64,000 nt of DNA. Source: Aquilaria yunnanensis. Its lineage: Eukaryota > Streptophyta > Magnoliopsida > Malvales > Thymelaeaceae. The stretch lies in assembly GCA_039654915.1 (NCBI GenBank), contig JBDJPA010000011.1, positions 1 to 64,000 on the forward strand, read 5' to 3'. Below, piece by piece: positions 1 through 12,275 of the stretch (positions are counted from its first letter, which is position 1; each line of letters opens with the position of its first letter). Position numbers and translations under genes: made by a program. The notes beneath the pieces are model-generated. The model did not search any database. It worked only from the letters and a program-made list of their open reading frames with translations, and was not told where the DNA came from.

Positions 1-1831
1 TTTTTTAGCCTTCAAATAAACTAGAACATACATATTGAACAATGCCAATCTTCACAGCATGGTAGAACTCTGGTCCAAGATTCCATTCCCTCAAGCACCA
101 ATTAATTGGGAAAGGGTGCTCCACAACTCCATAGGAATATGAATCTTCAAGAAGAGTTGTGCTTGCAGTGATGACAGCCTGGCTTTCCAAGAATTCAATA
201 GTACGTTTCTCTCCACCTTGGTCAAATAAAAATTCAAATTAGGAGTGAGAAAGAAATTATAGGTTAATGAAAATAAAAACACACTGAGATATCTATTCAT
301 CAGATTTGCCAGTACAGAATAAAACTATAACCATTTGGAAGCCATTTTCCACCAATGTTTACATAAATGATCTTGAGGCTAATAAAGGATATTCCACGTA
401 GGATGCAAAACACAAATACACTTGTGTTATATTTGGGTCACTTTCCTATGACCAGGATCAATGCATGATTTTTACGTTCCAGGCCATGATTATTCATCCA
501 TAACTCATAAATCATAGAGCCTCCAAATTTAGGTGGGCATAAAAGGCTTAAAGGTTCCTCTATAGGAGCTACTCTATATGCTTCCTGGCATTTGGTTTAC
601 CAATAGTTAAAAAACAATCTCTAATAGGCATGCATTTAAAAGAAAAAATATGTAGCCAAATGCTTAGAAGGCATATTTATTGTCAATCTTTCCTATAGTA
701 TGCATTACGTGGAAAAGCACATCATTTGCTAACACAGTTAGAAACATGCATCATAACTTCAAGAGAAACATGTAAAAGTAGCTTTGAATTCCAGTTACAC
801 GCTCATATAACCAGCATCTAAAGGATGAACTAAACAATAAAAGCTTTTCAGCGTTGATGACATACCTAAGCAGGCTATCATATACCTCTCGAAGCAATAC
901 AACGCAAAAGCTTCATAACAGTCACGAAGTGCTTCCCAGTTAAATGCAGCACTGGAGTCCAATAGTGACAAAAACTGTCCAAAATTGAACACAAAGACAG
1001 AACTTAGAATTGGTCAACAGAAACAATGATGGATCAATCATTTAAAAACCATTTAATGTTTGCAGGCCATCAGATGACACTGGAGAAGTATCATCCTTTC
1101 AATTCCCCTTCAACATTCCATCCAACAGCGCCACACCCAAAACACCCCAAACAGGAAATAATAGGGGGAAATGGGACAGGGATTCTTAAAGAATGAGCTA
1201 AATGTTGAATCAATCTCAAGTACTGCATCATCCAACCAGGTAAAGCAAACCTATACCCAAAATTGGAACACTGAAAAGCTAAAATCATAGTGCACATAAT
1301 TACCAAGCATTTATAAATGACGAAAAATTGGACATTCAACATGTATCGATAAGGAGTTAAGATTACTAATTACTTGCAGTATGCAAAGGAGCAGGCCAAA
1401 AAGCAAAATAGGAGGAGATAGGAGCAGAAAACATTACAGGTAACACAGTCATACCGATTCCAGAGCATAAACAGGAACCATAAGAATAAGTCCTATCAAA
1501 AACTTTTGCTCCTGAAATAACATAATGTTGTAACTTCATCAGCTTTAAGTAATGGATATTACAACTCAGTACACAGTGACAAGTTGAAACTATCAAATGT
1601 ATGGGAGATAAGAGATACCTCTGGCTGATTATATGAAGCCAAATGCTCAAATATTAAATACATTGAGAGAATAAGCGCAATGAACACAAAGATGCTTGCA
1701 CTGGAGACGGGCCAGCTGAAATTTGCAGTTGTTTCACCCAAGTGTGTGAACCATGTTTTTGCCGAGCCGTTTGATGGCTCAATGAGGGTGAAGAGGAAAA
1801 TTGAACAATAAAATATCTCCCTAGCTCCCAT
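1..1831 (-). CDS. LAZ1-like DUF300 (OSTalpha-type) membrane protein, 5' part of gene
   Basis: Minus-strand gene running off the left edge. Four coding exons can be joined in frame with GT-AG borders: 1619-1831 (start at 1831, reading MGAREIFYC), 1455-1511, 866-974 and 32-216. Exon 1 has a hydrophobic N-terminus, then a membrane segment with FIALILSMYLIFEHLASYNQ, which is highly characteristic of the plant LAZ1 family. Exon 2 (19 codons) reads EQKFLIGLILMVPVYALES. Exon 3 has FLSLLDSSAAFN and ALYCFERYMIACLG. Exon 4 has YGVVEHPFPINW and LGPEFYHAVKIGIVQY. LAZ1 proteins are multi-pass endomembrane/tonoplast proteins linked in Arabidopsis to brassinosteroid signalling and cell death. The start was chosen because it precedes a plausible signal-anchor; the track-like upstream start TTG is not used in plants. 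The rest of the gene lies outside the window. Family call is strong; which paralogue is not decidable. Confidence 0.9.
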
Positions 1832-3640
1832 AGGAAGATGCAAAAACTGAGTTCTATTAAGAGGCTCAACAGGAAGCAGCAAGGATTAAGATTTTAATTC
1901 AAAACAAAATCTCTATTCCAAAAATAATTCCATAGGTGAATGTTTGCATGGCACAAATTCATGGAAGACACTCTCTTCAATGATTATGCTTAGGCAAAGT
2001 TTTCCCTCTCTTGCAGTTGAAAAAATCCTCAGCAGAAACAGTCGTAAAGTCGTGCAGCAGGAAACATAGACAGTTCGTACCCACTGTCTACTGGAAAGGA
2101 AGTTAGCCTCAACACCTAGCATGAATAATCTACATGTAAGAACCAAGAAGGAAAATATAGAAACTTAACAAGAATTACAAGGAAATACTGATACATTATC
2201 AAGAATAGATGCAAAATGACAACAAAGTAGCCAGATAAAACACAGATAAGGATAGAACCAGAACCAGATTCAAATATATCCTACCTTTTGACAGAAAAAT
2301 AATTTGACATTCATAGAAAATGAGAAAATGAAACAACCAAAATTAGCATTACGAATAAAACTAAAACATGATATATTCAGGGCATCTATTGTGTCAAAAG
2401 ATTCAGTGGCGGTCAGGTACATCATGATCAGACATTGCAAATGCCCCAAAATAAAATGAGACCAAGCAAATCACCCAAAGCTAGAGTAAGATCTCTCAAC
2501 ACCAATAATCCAATAATCTTGATTATGTAGAACTTTGAAGGTCTCAGACTGCTGGTTGCAATACCATCGCGACATCCTTCACATTCTAGGTTTCACTCTC
2601 CAAGTGCCAATTCCCAGCCTAATTTAGCTCGGACAAGAATGAAATGATACATGGAGTATGCAACTGTAGCCAATTTTTTAGCATAGATATCATATGAGAA
2701 AGGAAAGGGCAAATTCTTTTACAGCACCTCTACTTCAAAAAGCCAACTCGTTTAAAGCCACCAAGTAGCAGCAATTGAATGTCTAAGGAAAACACATGCA
2801 AAAAATGCTCAAATATATGACTAAAATCAAGGTAACTATCGATGTCTTTGAATGATGAATTCATACCCAGTCCCATGACCAAGCATTTGGCTGAACTACT
2901 CAACCTAACTACCTGTAACAATCCGATGCAGACCATCTCTCCCCCTTAACTCCCACCCTCACACAAGCACACAGACATTCACTAAAGCAAATTATTTGAT
3001 CAGAAGCTTAAAGCTTGAAACATTACTCGTGAAAACTGCATGCAATATCAAGCAAACCCTAAATGACGTTAAGAAGAACAAGAAATAAGGCACACTGTAG
3101 CATGATAAACATATTGCCATAAAGGGGACAGTTCAACACTAAACACATCAAGTGATTTTTTTTTATTCGCTTCAAGAAAATAGAGATTTTCACTGACACG
3201 CATTGTGCTAAAAGTTAAGGCTAAATCCAAAAAGGTACATTTTTGTTTCTTCGAGCCTCACTTGTCTGAAAATCAACTCCTTAAAAACCCACTTCATCCC
3301 CAAAACCCATGAAACAGAACCAGCCACCAGCTCCCGATTGCAGTAAAAAGATGATGCTATTTAGAAACAACAAAACCTAGGGAAAAAAAAAAAGAATCTA
3401 GGACGCTGATCAAAATTGGAAAAAAGAGAAACAAAATGCAAGACTACAAGTAAGGAAGGAAGCGAGAACAAACAAATAAATAAATCGAGGCGAGAAACGG
3501 AAAGAAAATAGTTGATACCTAGTTGAAAATCTCCAACGAAATAGTCATAGAGTCATTCTAAATTCGCAGGAAAGAGACTGGAATATTTCCTTGATTTCTT
3601 CGATTTCTATGTTTTCCCTCTTCGATTCTGTTCGTGCGAA
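1832..3640 (-). other. Probable 5' UTR with a long leader intron of the LAZ1-like gene
   Basis: No convincing coding exon is seen here. On the minus strand a good donor (AG followed by GTATCAAC) lies near 3521 after a pyrimidine-rich stretch (3530-3640), and possible acceptors lie within about 50 bases upstream of the start codon at 1831. This fits a non-coding first exon and an intron of about 1.6 kb, common in this family. Inferred from splice-like signals only. Confidence 0.4.
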
Positions 3641-4640
3641 AGGAAAGTTGGAATTTTCTTTTTTTTTTTTTTTTCCTCTGTGCGTGTTCTCTTAGTCTTA
3701 GGCGGTTGGGCTGTTATTAAAATTGCAAGAAGAAACAAAAAGGGCAACGGGAGCAGAAAGACGTTCGGTGATCACAGGCAAGATCTTGGCCGTCAGAGTT
3801 TCTTCATTTTTTTGGTGCTCATAACGTGTAGGATTGGCTGTGGGTTGTGATTTAGGAGTGTGTCACAGGCAGAATTTTAGGGGTTAGGAGATCTGATTTA
3901 GGGGGGATTAAGGGGGTTTTCCTTTTCCACCACGCAAGCAACAGTGCTTTGTGCCACGGCTTCCACGTCAGCAGTCGAATGGTAGTTTTTATTTGTGGTC
4001 TCGTAGTTGCTGGATGGACTGTTTGCTTCTTTTTGGTAAATTTTGTGGACTGTTTGTTGAGACTTTGGGTCCTATTCCGAATCCAAGTGATCCACTCAAC
4101 AACAGTCTATTAACTTGGGTTTACTTGGGGTTTTCTTGGACCTGGTGGTAGTTTTCTCATCAGTGGTAATTTTTGTGCCAAAAAAATAATTAAGGCGCGT
4201 AACTACCTCGATTGAAAAGCTTTTTAACCGTGATCGATTGCCGACGAAGACTTTTTCAAGATCTGTTTTCTTTATAACTCTTAATTTTACTAAGGTCAAT
4301 CTAGAGTGGATCTACAAATCTCTTTTAAATTTATCTACTACATTCACAAAACTTAAATTTGATGCATTATTTTAGGTGTAAATAAATATATCAATTATCA
4401 AAAAATATGTCATATCTCACGTGCCCAAATAGCTAAAATTGCCGTTGTGTCATCATCAAAACATTCTAATCTTTGTCACATCTCTTTTCTCTTTAGCTTA
4501 AACTTCATCTCCGATAGTGTTGAGGAGCTTTGACGGTAACATTGCAAACAAATATGAAATGGGTTTAACCTATTCAGACAAGGTTTCTTGTAATTTTTGC
4601 GACTAGACAGTGGGTTGGGGGAAACACTAAGTCCTCACTC
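3641..4640. other. Intergenic, promoter side of the LAZ1-like gene
   Basis: Holds a poly-T run (about 3659-3675 on the plus strand) and a short GT-rich stretch. The small ORFs on both strands have no recognisable similarity or codon bias. The part next to 3650 should contain the promoter of the LAZ1-like gene, but I cannot point to a TATA box with confidence. Confidence 0.4.
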
Positions 4641-4643
4641 TCA

Positions 4644-5150
4644 ATGACAATCCTGCCCCCATTGTCATTGGTGGAGCTCGAGTATCGGTTAACGTATAAT
4701 TACAAAGATGGAAGTGTAGATCAAGCCAGGATCATAAGACACCATGAGAGTGAGGTTGATGTTGGGAATGGTGCTGAGGTGGAATGGAATAGTGAAGGCA
4801 AACTGCATATCGCGTTCAATAGATTTAGGAAGCTTCCTTTTGGCATAACTATGCCTACATTCTCAAGGTTTTATCATAGTTACGAAATTGTCATGAGATT
4901 CAAAAGGCTACTTTTTCCCTTGAAGATTGCAATATTCAAATCATATTCATATAACATATTTGTCATCTTGCTACTAACATATAAACAAATATATTCATTA
5001 TTGTATTTGTTCATACATCTAAAATTACTTGAAAAATTTACCAAAAAGCCCTTCAAGTTTGGTCAAACCTATTATTTTATCCTCTATATTTCAAAAACCT
5101 ACACTTACCTCCCTCAGAAGTTAACATTATCTACCCATACCTTATTATGA
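4644..5150 (+). other. Unrecognised 168-codon ORF, probably a gene fragment
   Basis: The first 80-90 codons have balanced composition and read LSLVELEYRLTYNYKDGSVD and later EVEWNSEGKLHIAFNRFRKL, like real protein. The tail from about codon 90 becomes AT-rich, full of Leu, Ile, Tyr and Phe, and looks like read-through into non-coding DNA. I do not recognise the family. It could be a captured or decayed exon; there is no support for an intact gene. Confidence 0.2.
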
Positions 5151-5584
5151 AGCTAACTCTGTTAATAACCGTTAAGAAATAAAATTCATTTTATCCCCTA
5201 GCTTTATTCATTCAATAATTTTGGCCCCCAAACTTTGCACCTTGTCTATTCACTATCGATACCCACACCACTCTCTTGTTTCTCTCATTCCTCTCTGATC
5301 TCTCTCTCTCTCTTCGAACGCATCTGCAACTTCAAAGGCCAGAATCGAAACCAACCAGTGAGCCCAGCACCAACAAGCGAACCTAGATTTGACACCAACT
5401 AACCCGTACTCCCAGCGCTTCCGTACTTCTGTCTCAAATCGATTGCAATCGAACTCAATGAGAGATGAGCCCCTCGCTGGATCTTCGTTTGTGACCACAA
5501 CATCTGTTGTGACCCTCTGCCACTCGTCTTCTCACCAATCATTTCCGTTCACCAATCTTCCCGCCAATCAGTCTCTCGGTCGCA

Positions 5585-5765
5585 AACCTACTTGATGAAC
5601 TCACTCGCTTGAAGGCCTTCTGCCAGTCCTACGCCTCCTTCATCCTCATCGTTGATGTCAAGATGGGTCTCCGCATCGCCATTCTCCTCCCCTCTCACAC
5701 CCACAGCATCAACCACACCAAGTCCCACCTCGAGCGCGCCGTAATTTCTCTGTTCAACTCCTTTT
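5585..5765 (+). pseudogene. MAU2/SCC4-like exon fragment (cohesin loader subunit)
   Basis: The translated stretch reads LTRLKAFCQSYASFILIVDV, then LRIAILLPSHTHSINHTKSH followed by LERA. This matches the pattern of the first exon of plant MAU2/SCC4, the cohesin-loading partner of SCC2, where a CQS-SF-P-I-E-VK block precedes a TPR-like LRIATLLL-H-HN-NHAK-HLERA block. There is no upstream start in frame and no downstream exon, and the segment ends in AT-rich DNA, so it is a dead fragment. Nearby 5' sequence (5030-5250) resembles a MULE end but I found no matching inverted end, so capture by a transposon is only a guess. Confidence 0.5.
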
Positions 5766-6280
5766 ATGTGTCGATCTCGCATCTAATTCTTTGTTTATTT
5801 CCTGGGCGGTTTCTAATTCTGATTCGGTTCTTTTGTTCTTGCGTTTGGTTCATCCTTTCTCCTTGATCACGTCGTTTCACCTCGATCGCCCTTTCTCCTT
5901 GATCGGACGGTGACCATCGGCTCGCCCTTTCTCCTCACCGATTGCTTGATCAAAATCACCCTTTCTGTCGAATTGCTTTTCACTCTTTCTTCTCTTAATC
6001 ATTCTTGTCCATTTCGTTTGTTAGAGGGTTAAATCTAGGTTTTTTTTGTTGACCATATGGTAGGTTTAGTTAAAGATGGCGTAATTGGTGTGTGTGTGTG
6101 TGTTAACCGACAACCAGTGCCCATGAAGACACGATGATCTTTATGCTAGATGCTTGGAGTTAAATGTTTGGTCTCTGAACCTGTCAACGGTGCTCCAGAG
6201 AGAACATACAAAAGGTTGCTTTTCTTCAATTGCTTGCTCTCTGTATAAACCATCTTAGAAAAGCAATTGCGTTTCTTCAT

Positions 6281-6620
6281 TCATGCAACAACATCAGCTT
6301 GCCTTTTCGTCAACCTTGAGTATAGACCATCTTTGGAAAGCAGCTCCCTGTGTATGATACAGTAAGGTTCGAGAAAAGAATTGCCAAGTACCAACCTCTA
6401 CAATTTGACCACCATCCATCACCACGATTCTGTCTGCTGCTTGTATTGTAGAAAGCCTGGGTGGGTTCCATAGACTAAGATTTGCGGCTAAAAACACTTG
6501 GAAAGCTTTGAGATATATAGACAGAATGTCTAAAGGACTGCCTGTGGGCTATAACTATGACAGTCCTATTCGATTTTGAGTCACTATTGACAGCTTGAAG
6601 AACACTCTGGAGATCAGCAT
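6281..6620 (-). pseudogene. C-terminal exons of an ABCB26/TAP-like half-ABC transporter (fragment)
   Basis: Three pieces on the minus strand fit the end of a half-size ABC transporter nucleotide-binding domain. Near 6550-6615 it reads VLQAVNSDSKSNRTVIVIAHR, the block before the H-loop. Near 6409-6458 it reads LSTIQAADRIVVMDGGQIVE, after the H-loop. At 6281-6345 it reads ELLSKDGLYSRLTKRQADVV and ends in TGA. Introns are kept between the pieces; the first would have to use a GC donor (AHR followed by GCAGTC). Walker A, Q-loop and signature motif are absent, so this is a broken remnant that moved as genomic DNA rather than a retrocopy. Confidence 0.6.
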
Positions 6621-6839
6621 ATGATATATGGGAGGCCAGATAAGCAAGTCAAGCTTTCGATTGAGGTGACTTCCTGTGGGGAATCGAAGTCGCAAACTGG
6701 GAAACATCAAAGCTCGATTTCCTAATCCTAAGTGCGTGAATTCATCACGATCTTGCTCCAAAAGCGCGAATTCGCACGCTGAACTCTGGAGTGGTAATAA
6801 GGGCAACGCTTCCTGTGACTAAGATTAAGATTTGTATTG

Positions 6840-8376
6840 ACTAATCTAAAATTTGATATCAAAGTTACCGTTACAGGGATATATAAGAAACAAAGAATTT
6901 GACATTCTTAAATCATATATAACATGTATATAAATAATTTCATACAAATATCTATTGCTAGTTAAATTGCACATATGATATCAATTAAAATGATATTAAA
7001 TTAAAGTAAAGAATTTGAATAAAAATAGGTAATTAAATAAAAATGAACGTCAGTATACATTTGTCAATAGCAAACATGGAATATTGTTTATATGTTACTT
7101 CTCATTAGCCTTTTATCTTTGGAAATTTTGATGTACTTTTAAGAAAATAGAATATGTACATTGAGTTCATATATATCAGTCATTTGCTTTGTATATGTCT
7201 CTATTTTTTTTTGTAAATATTAAATTGATTGAACTTATACATACACTTGAATGTATGAATAACAGTTTTCAATTTGTGTGATTAGCGTTAGAGTTTTTAA
7301 ATTGTGTAAGCAAGTAATTTTTGCTTTACTCCTAACATTCCTAAGGTGTCACCTAACAAATCAATGATGGTATTTTGGCCTCATTTAGGAACAAATTTGT
7401 GATTAATGTTATAGTTTTAAATAGTTTATTTAATAGTGTAGATGAAATTGCTAAAACTAAAAATTAAAAACTATCATTAGATTACTTTTTTAAAACTCTA
7501 ATGCTAATAAATAATGCTTACCAAACAAGACCTCTGAATAAATTAGATAAGTACTTATTAGTCTCAATACATCTTTTTCTCTTTGGAAATGTAGGACATA
7601 TCAAATCTATCACATTAATGTTGATTTTTTATAATTAAAATTAACTATTTTTTTCTCATTTTGATGAAAATATTTGAATTTGGATGCATTTTTATATGAG
7701 TCAGAATTTACATAGTTTGGAAAACTTTGCCCCTTCATTCCTTTTTTCTCAAACCATTGCTTGTTCACCATGACTCTCCACCCTTCATTGCTTCTTATTC
7801 GCGACCTCTCCTTACTCACCAATAAATCTAGCCCTCCATCCCTCTTCATAAATCACCTCTCACTCATCACTACTCTTCACTACTCATTGCTACTCATTCA
7901 CCACCACTCATTGCTCACCACTACTTACCATGGTTATTCTAAATATGTGAATCAACATTCATCAACACCAAATTTCTTTAATGTGTTTCATCAATTTGGC
8001 TCAATTTGAGCAATATTTCTCTCTTTATCTCTAAATCACCAATCAATCAACCTCAATCTCTGTACTAAAGAAGTTGAAGTCAACATGGACATGTTTAGAG
8101 GTCCTTGAACTTGAGAAAAAGAGCTGAACAATAATGACATAGTAGTGTGGCAGTGGTGGGGTTGTTGATGCTCATGGTAGTCATATGTGGTGAAGAATTG
8201 GGTGGGGTTTTGTAACAAAGATAGGATTGAGAATGATGGGGTCAAGGAGGCTAGAGGTAGACTTGGATTAGGATTCATGATAAAGAGCAAATAGGAAATT
8301 TCGCATAAATAGTTACTAAAAAAGAAAATGTTTCATTCTTTTTTGCATAGCTAAAAAAGAATGTTTTTTTCTTTCT
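6840..8376. other. AT-rich intergenic DNA, possible small MITE
   Basis: No gene is supported. At 7377-7532 the ends (GGCCTCATTTAGGAA and, inverted, GGTCTTGTTTGGTAA) resemble the terminal repeats of PIF/Harbinger-type or hAT-type MITEs, but no clear target duplication is seen. The stretch 7760-7930 is made of CTCAT/CACTCA-like low-complexity repeats that create a misleading ORF. Confidence 0.35.
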
Positions 8377-9106
8377 GGGGTGAAATTCAAATATGGTCCA
8401 TTTACTCTAAAGGTCACCCTAAAGTCATTCCTTACTTCTAAAATGCCTCTCAAAATCCCTTATCCCCCCTTAATGTGTCTTATTTCAATTCATTCTGTCA
8501 AGTTAGTCGTCATCTTAGATGAGAGAAGCCTATGTGACATACACTCTACCATGTGACATCTTATTTCACAATAGTAATTAGTAAATGACTGTACTAGAAG
8601 AATGCAAAATTTTAGGCTAACATTGGCACAAACTCTCAATCTTAGGGACTTAAAACATCTATTATCTAGAAATTCATCTTTTTCCTCAAATCTCTACGAA
8701 CTTCCACATCTTCATAAGCACCTCTCTCATCCTCCCACATGAAGGTTGGAAAGTAACGAAGACATCCTTGCGAGCACACCTGCCCCGTAGCCAACACACC
8801 ACCACGACCTGCGGCACTTGTAGCCATGAAGGTCACTTGAAAAGCCTCCATGGCCGAACTGGGGTAAAGAACAACTCAGCCTCTCATCTGGATAGCCCGA
8901 GCATCATCTGAAAATAAAATGCCAAGGATTCAACTCGGGTTCAAAACCCAAATTGAGTGAGTTGGTGGGTGGAGGTAGTCCTATGCAGGTAAAGGCCGTT
9001 CGAAGGTCTATCATGGAACGGTCGATGGCAATTAAAGATTTGAATACATGGGAAATCAGGGTCGGCTAATGGAGATCAGAGGGGGCCGAAACAGAAGCAA
9101 AAGCTC

Positions 9107-9560
9107 ATGATCTTAGGAAGCTCCCATAGGAGGGGTAAGGAAGCCTTCAACCTTATCTTTGATGCCAACCTCCAAATAAGCGGCTATTTCATCAGTCACG
9201 CCCGAGACTTCACCCAGATCCAATCACTTGGCATCTTGTTTGGCGCTGACAAATTCACCCTCAAAGCCACAAAGACCCCGACATGGAGCAACGTCACTGG
9301 CCACTTGAAGTTCACTTAGGACGGCGATGATCTGACCATTCTCGAAGGTCTGCCATTCGTTTGGTCAAATTCCCTAAACAAGGAAATCAAAGTTCAGAGA
9401 ATTTCATGAATTTGATGAAGCCCACTATCACCATGTCTGTTATTGGTGGTGAAGACAAGTACAGAGTCTCTTCGTTTCTCTATGCAGATTGTAAGACTTG
9501 CTTGTTCAATAGTTCGACAAATGGCAATTTCTTCTACTGTGATGAAAGAGGGGCCGCCGC
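9107..9560 (+). pseudogene. Root-cap domain / LEA-related protein pseudogene fragment
   Basis: The plus strand reads LIFDANLQISGYFISHARDF, TQIQSLGILFGADKFTLKAT and SNVTGHLKFT, then a stop codon, then DGDDLTILEGLPFVW. A frameshift and an apparent internal deletion follow, and then IGGEDKYRVSSFLYADC appears. These blocks belong to the plant root-cap (PF06830) / LEA-related family, whose members end in a conserved MGGEDKY-SSL-ATDC motif. The in-frame stop, the frameshift and the missing middle show it is dead. It sits between the inverted ends of a MULE-like element, so capture is likely. Confidence 0.65.
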
Positions 9561-10099
9561 AGGTAGAGAGTTCATAGAGATTGGGGAAGATGATGAATTT
9601 TTAGATAATATATGTTTTAAGTTTTCAAGATTATGAGTTTGTATCATTTTCAGCCCGAAAACCTTATATTTTTCCGGTTTAGTAATTTATTGTTATGAAT
9701 AAAATTGTTAAAATTATGATCCTGATTGTACGATTCTACGATTCTAATATAAAAAATCTTGTCAAAATGTTATAGAATCAAAAACATGGTATGATCATGG
9801 TAGGATCACGACTAAGATTGTTTCGATCCTATTAATTCTACTCCGTTATTGATTTTTGTTGGAGGTAAATTGTATGGATGATCCCTAACATTTGATTTTC
9901 ACTCTGTTTTCATCTCTAGTTTACTAAATGTTCTGTTTAGATCCTAAACTTATTAAAAACATCCTATTTTGGTTTTAAATCTATTTAAAACATTTCTTTT
10001 TTTGTCCCAAATTGGACGAAATTTGTTAACTCAAGGTAGTTGTCTAATAAAAAAATTTTAAAGCATAATTTAAATTATTCAGTAACTATCTTCATGTGA

Positions 10100-10122
10100 A
10101 CCCTAAACCCTAAACCCTATAT

Positions 10123-10166
<44 letters not shown>

Positions 10167-10170
10167 TATT
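10100..10170. repeat. Short telomere-like repeat next to an ATT microsatellite
   Basis: About three units of CCCTAAA lie at about 10100-10118, followed by an ATA/ATT trinucleotide run to about 10165. Too short to mark a former chromosome end; such islands are common at repair sites. Confidence 0.6.
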
Positions 10171-10680
10171 TACAGTTAATGGATATTCAAATTACCAATT
10201 TTTTCTTTCTATAAGTTGAACTTATTTCATCAAGAAGAAAAAAACTACTAATTTTAAATTATTTAAATACTATAAAAAATTATTATACATTTTAAATTTA
10301 TTATAAGTCAATTAATAAATATTTAAATTATGGATATTGTACTCTTTTCTATTTGTCAGTAATGTGTTTGTTCATGAATTTTTTTCAGACTTGTGTTAAT
10401 TATTTTATTGATTATGTTGATGTATACTCTATTAAAGTTTGAATTTTACTTGTATCGTACCAATAATTATATTTTACCATTATTATGACACTAAAATTTT
10501 ACTTGAGTTTTTAATATAATTGGTCTTTTACATAAACTGTATTATTTAGACAAGAAATTTTAAGTTTTTGATAGGATCTTATAATCTACGATCCGATTTT
10601 ACGATCCCGATCTTACACAGTAAAAAATGTTCCTGGGTAGGATCCTGATCTTGACAACTTTTGTTATGAAATAGGATTTC

Positions 10681-11030
10681 GGGCAAATATCATCAGTTAT
10701 TCCTAAACTATTCTCATGTTGCTCATTGTCCTGAAACTATCAAATGTTGTACCTATCGTTCTGAAACTATTTAATTGTTGTTGTTTCGTCCCATCATCAA
10801 CTAAACCATTAAATATGAATGAAAAAATGACGTGGCTGTTGATGTAGCATGAAAAAATGATATAGTTTCTAATGTGACACCACTTTTCCATCCACATCTA
10901 ACAGTTTAGTTGACGGTAAGATGAAATAGCAACAATTAAATAGTTTCAGAATGATTGGTACAACACCTGATAATTTCAAAATGATTAAGCAACATAGATA
11001 TAGCTTAGGGACAATAGGCGATATTTACCC
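10681..11030. mobile_element. 350-bp MULE-type MITE
   Basis: Nearly the whole element is two inverted arms of about 150 bp. The left arm starts GGGCAAATATCATCAG and the right arm, inverted, starts GGGTAAATATCGCC. Both arms share GTTGTACC and TTCTGAAACTATTTAATTG. It is flanked by TAGGATTTC at 10672-10680 and TAGGATTCC at 11031-11039, a 9-bp target duplication with one mismatch, as expected for Mutator-like elements. Confidence 0.8.
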
Positions 11031-11213
11031 TAGGATTCCACATGATAGAGTGGATGCCACATAGGCATCTTCTATATAATATAACGACCCAACTGATGGA
11101 ATTGATCAAAATAGTACACGCTAAGAAAAGTAGAGGATTTTAATAGGCTTTTTAGAGATAAGGAACTACCTTAAAATAACTCTTAAAGTAAGAAAATCAT
11201 ATTTGGATTTCAC

Positions 11214-12275
11214 GTATCTTTTTTAAGATGAAGAATACTCATTCTGTCTTAAAAAGGATTACAAGTATTTTTTTTTATCTATTCTAAAAAGGATGAGTTA
11301 TTTTTATTTTTTTTAGAAAGTTCTTAACATTGAATTGGTCTGACTACCCATATTTAAATTCTCTCAATATAAAACTCAAAAACTGCACAAAATCCCAAAA
11401 AAAAAATTCTAATCCTCATTTAAACTTTTTGTTTTTCTAATCCTAATTTAAACTCTAATTACGTGACACCAAAAAGAGAAAGTTTTTCTATTTTAGCTTA
11501 GGGTAAAAATGAAAAGAATAATACTATAAATTACAAACATCTCAATATTCATATCTAAATTAATGTACCGTCTAAAATAAAACAAAGGGAATATTTGTTT
11601 ATAAGCATTGTGTCATTTTCACATAGAATAATGTACCTGATATTTTCAAATAGTAATTTTTAATGACTTACATGTTTCCGGCATCATCAAAGAGAATAAT
11701 TAATAAAATGATTTACATAACGAATGAAAGCATTAGCGTGTAATCTCACCATATATAAAGCCCTCTTCCAAAGAAAATCTCACAATTCAAGTCATCAACT
11801 TTGTAAGGGCCGCCGAAGTATGCACAAGAATGTAGAAGAACCTATATATATAGGTCAACCGGTATTGAGTCTTCACTAAAAAAAAAAGTATTGAGTCTTC
11901 ACTTAAAAAAAAAAAAGAGAGAGAACAGAGAGTCCTTATCATCCTTCATTGATTTAGCAAGAACAAGATTTCTTGGGCGTGTTAAAATAAATCATTACAA
12001 AAGAAATAAAGTTGGAGAAAACTCATACCAAACATTTTTGTAAGTGAGTTATTTATCTTTTAAATAAAATTTCTGATTTGAGTTTTAGGAAGTGCTGGCT
12101 TTTAATCTAACTGATATCTGCATTGGCTCAATTTTGATCTTGGAGATCCACCGTGACTATATAATACGAGAGGTCTTGCATTTAAAAAGAAAAAAAGTGA
12201 GAGAGAAACCGTAGAATTTAGGCAAGAGCAAGCCAAAACAAAAAAGCATCATAAGAACCATGGTATCAGCTCTTT
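11214..12275. other. AT-rich intergenic stretch, no gene seen
   Basis: No supported ORF. Contains poly-A/T runs and a GAGAGA patch. The stretch next to 11214 follows the outer end of the MULE-like element. Confidence 0.4.

Larger units (their letters stand above)
8379..11213. mobile_element. Long-TIR MULE-like element carrying a root-cap gene fragment (Pack-MULE)
   Basis: The left end (about 8379-8530) reappears inverted at about 11060-11213. Shared blocks include GTGAAATTCAAATATG with GTGAAATCCAAATATG, CATTCCTTACTTCTAAAA with AGTTCCTTATCTCTAAAA, and AATTCATTCTGTCAAGTTAG with AATTCCATCAGTTGGGTCG. Terminal repeats of about 150 bp and no transposase are typical of non-autonomous Mutator-like elements. 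I could not find a convincing 9-bp target duplication. Inside are a root-cap/LEA-related fragment and a younger 350-bp MULE MITE. Confidence 0.6.

Noticed and set aside
7761..8009. 82-codon plus-strand ORF
   Set aside because: Consists of CTCAT/CACTCA low-complexity repeats with no recognisable domain.
10100..10118. Telomere repeat as a chromosome-fusion mark
   Set aside because: Only about three units; such short stretches arise often during repair.
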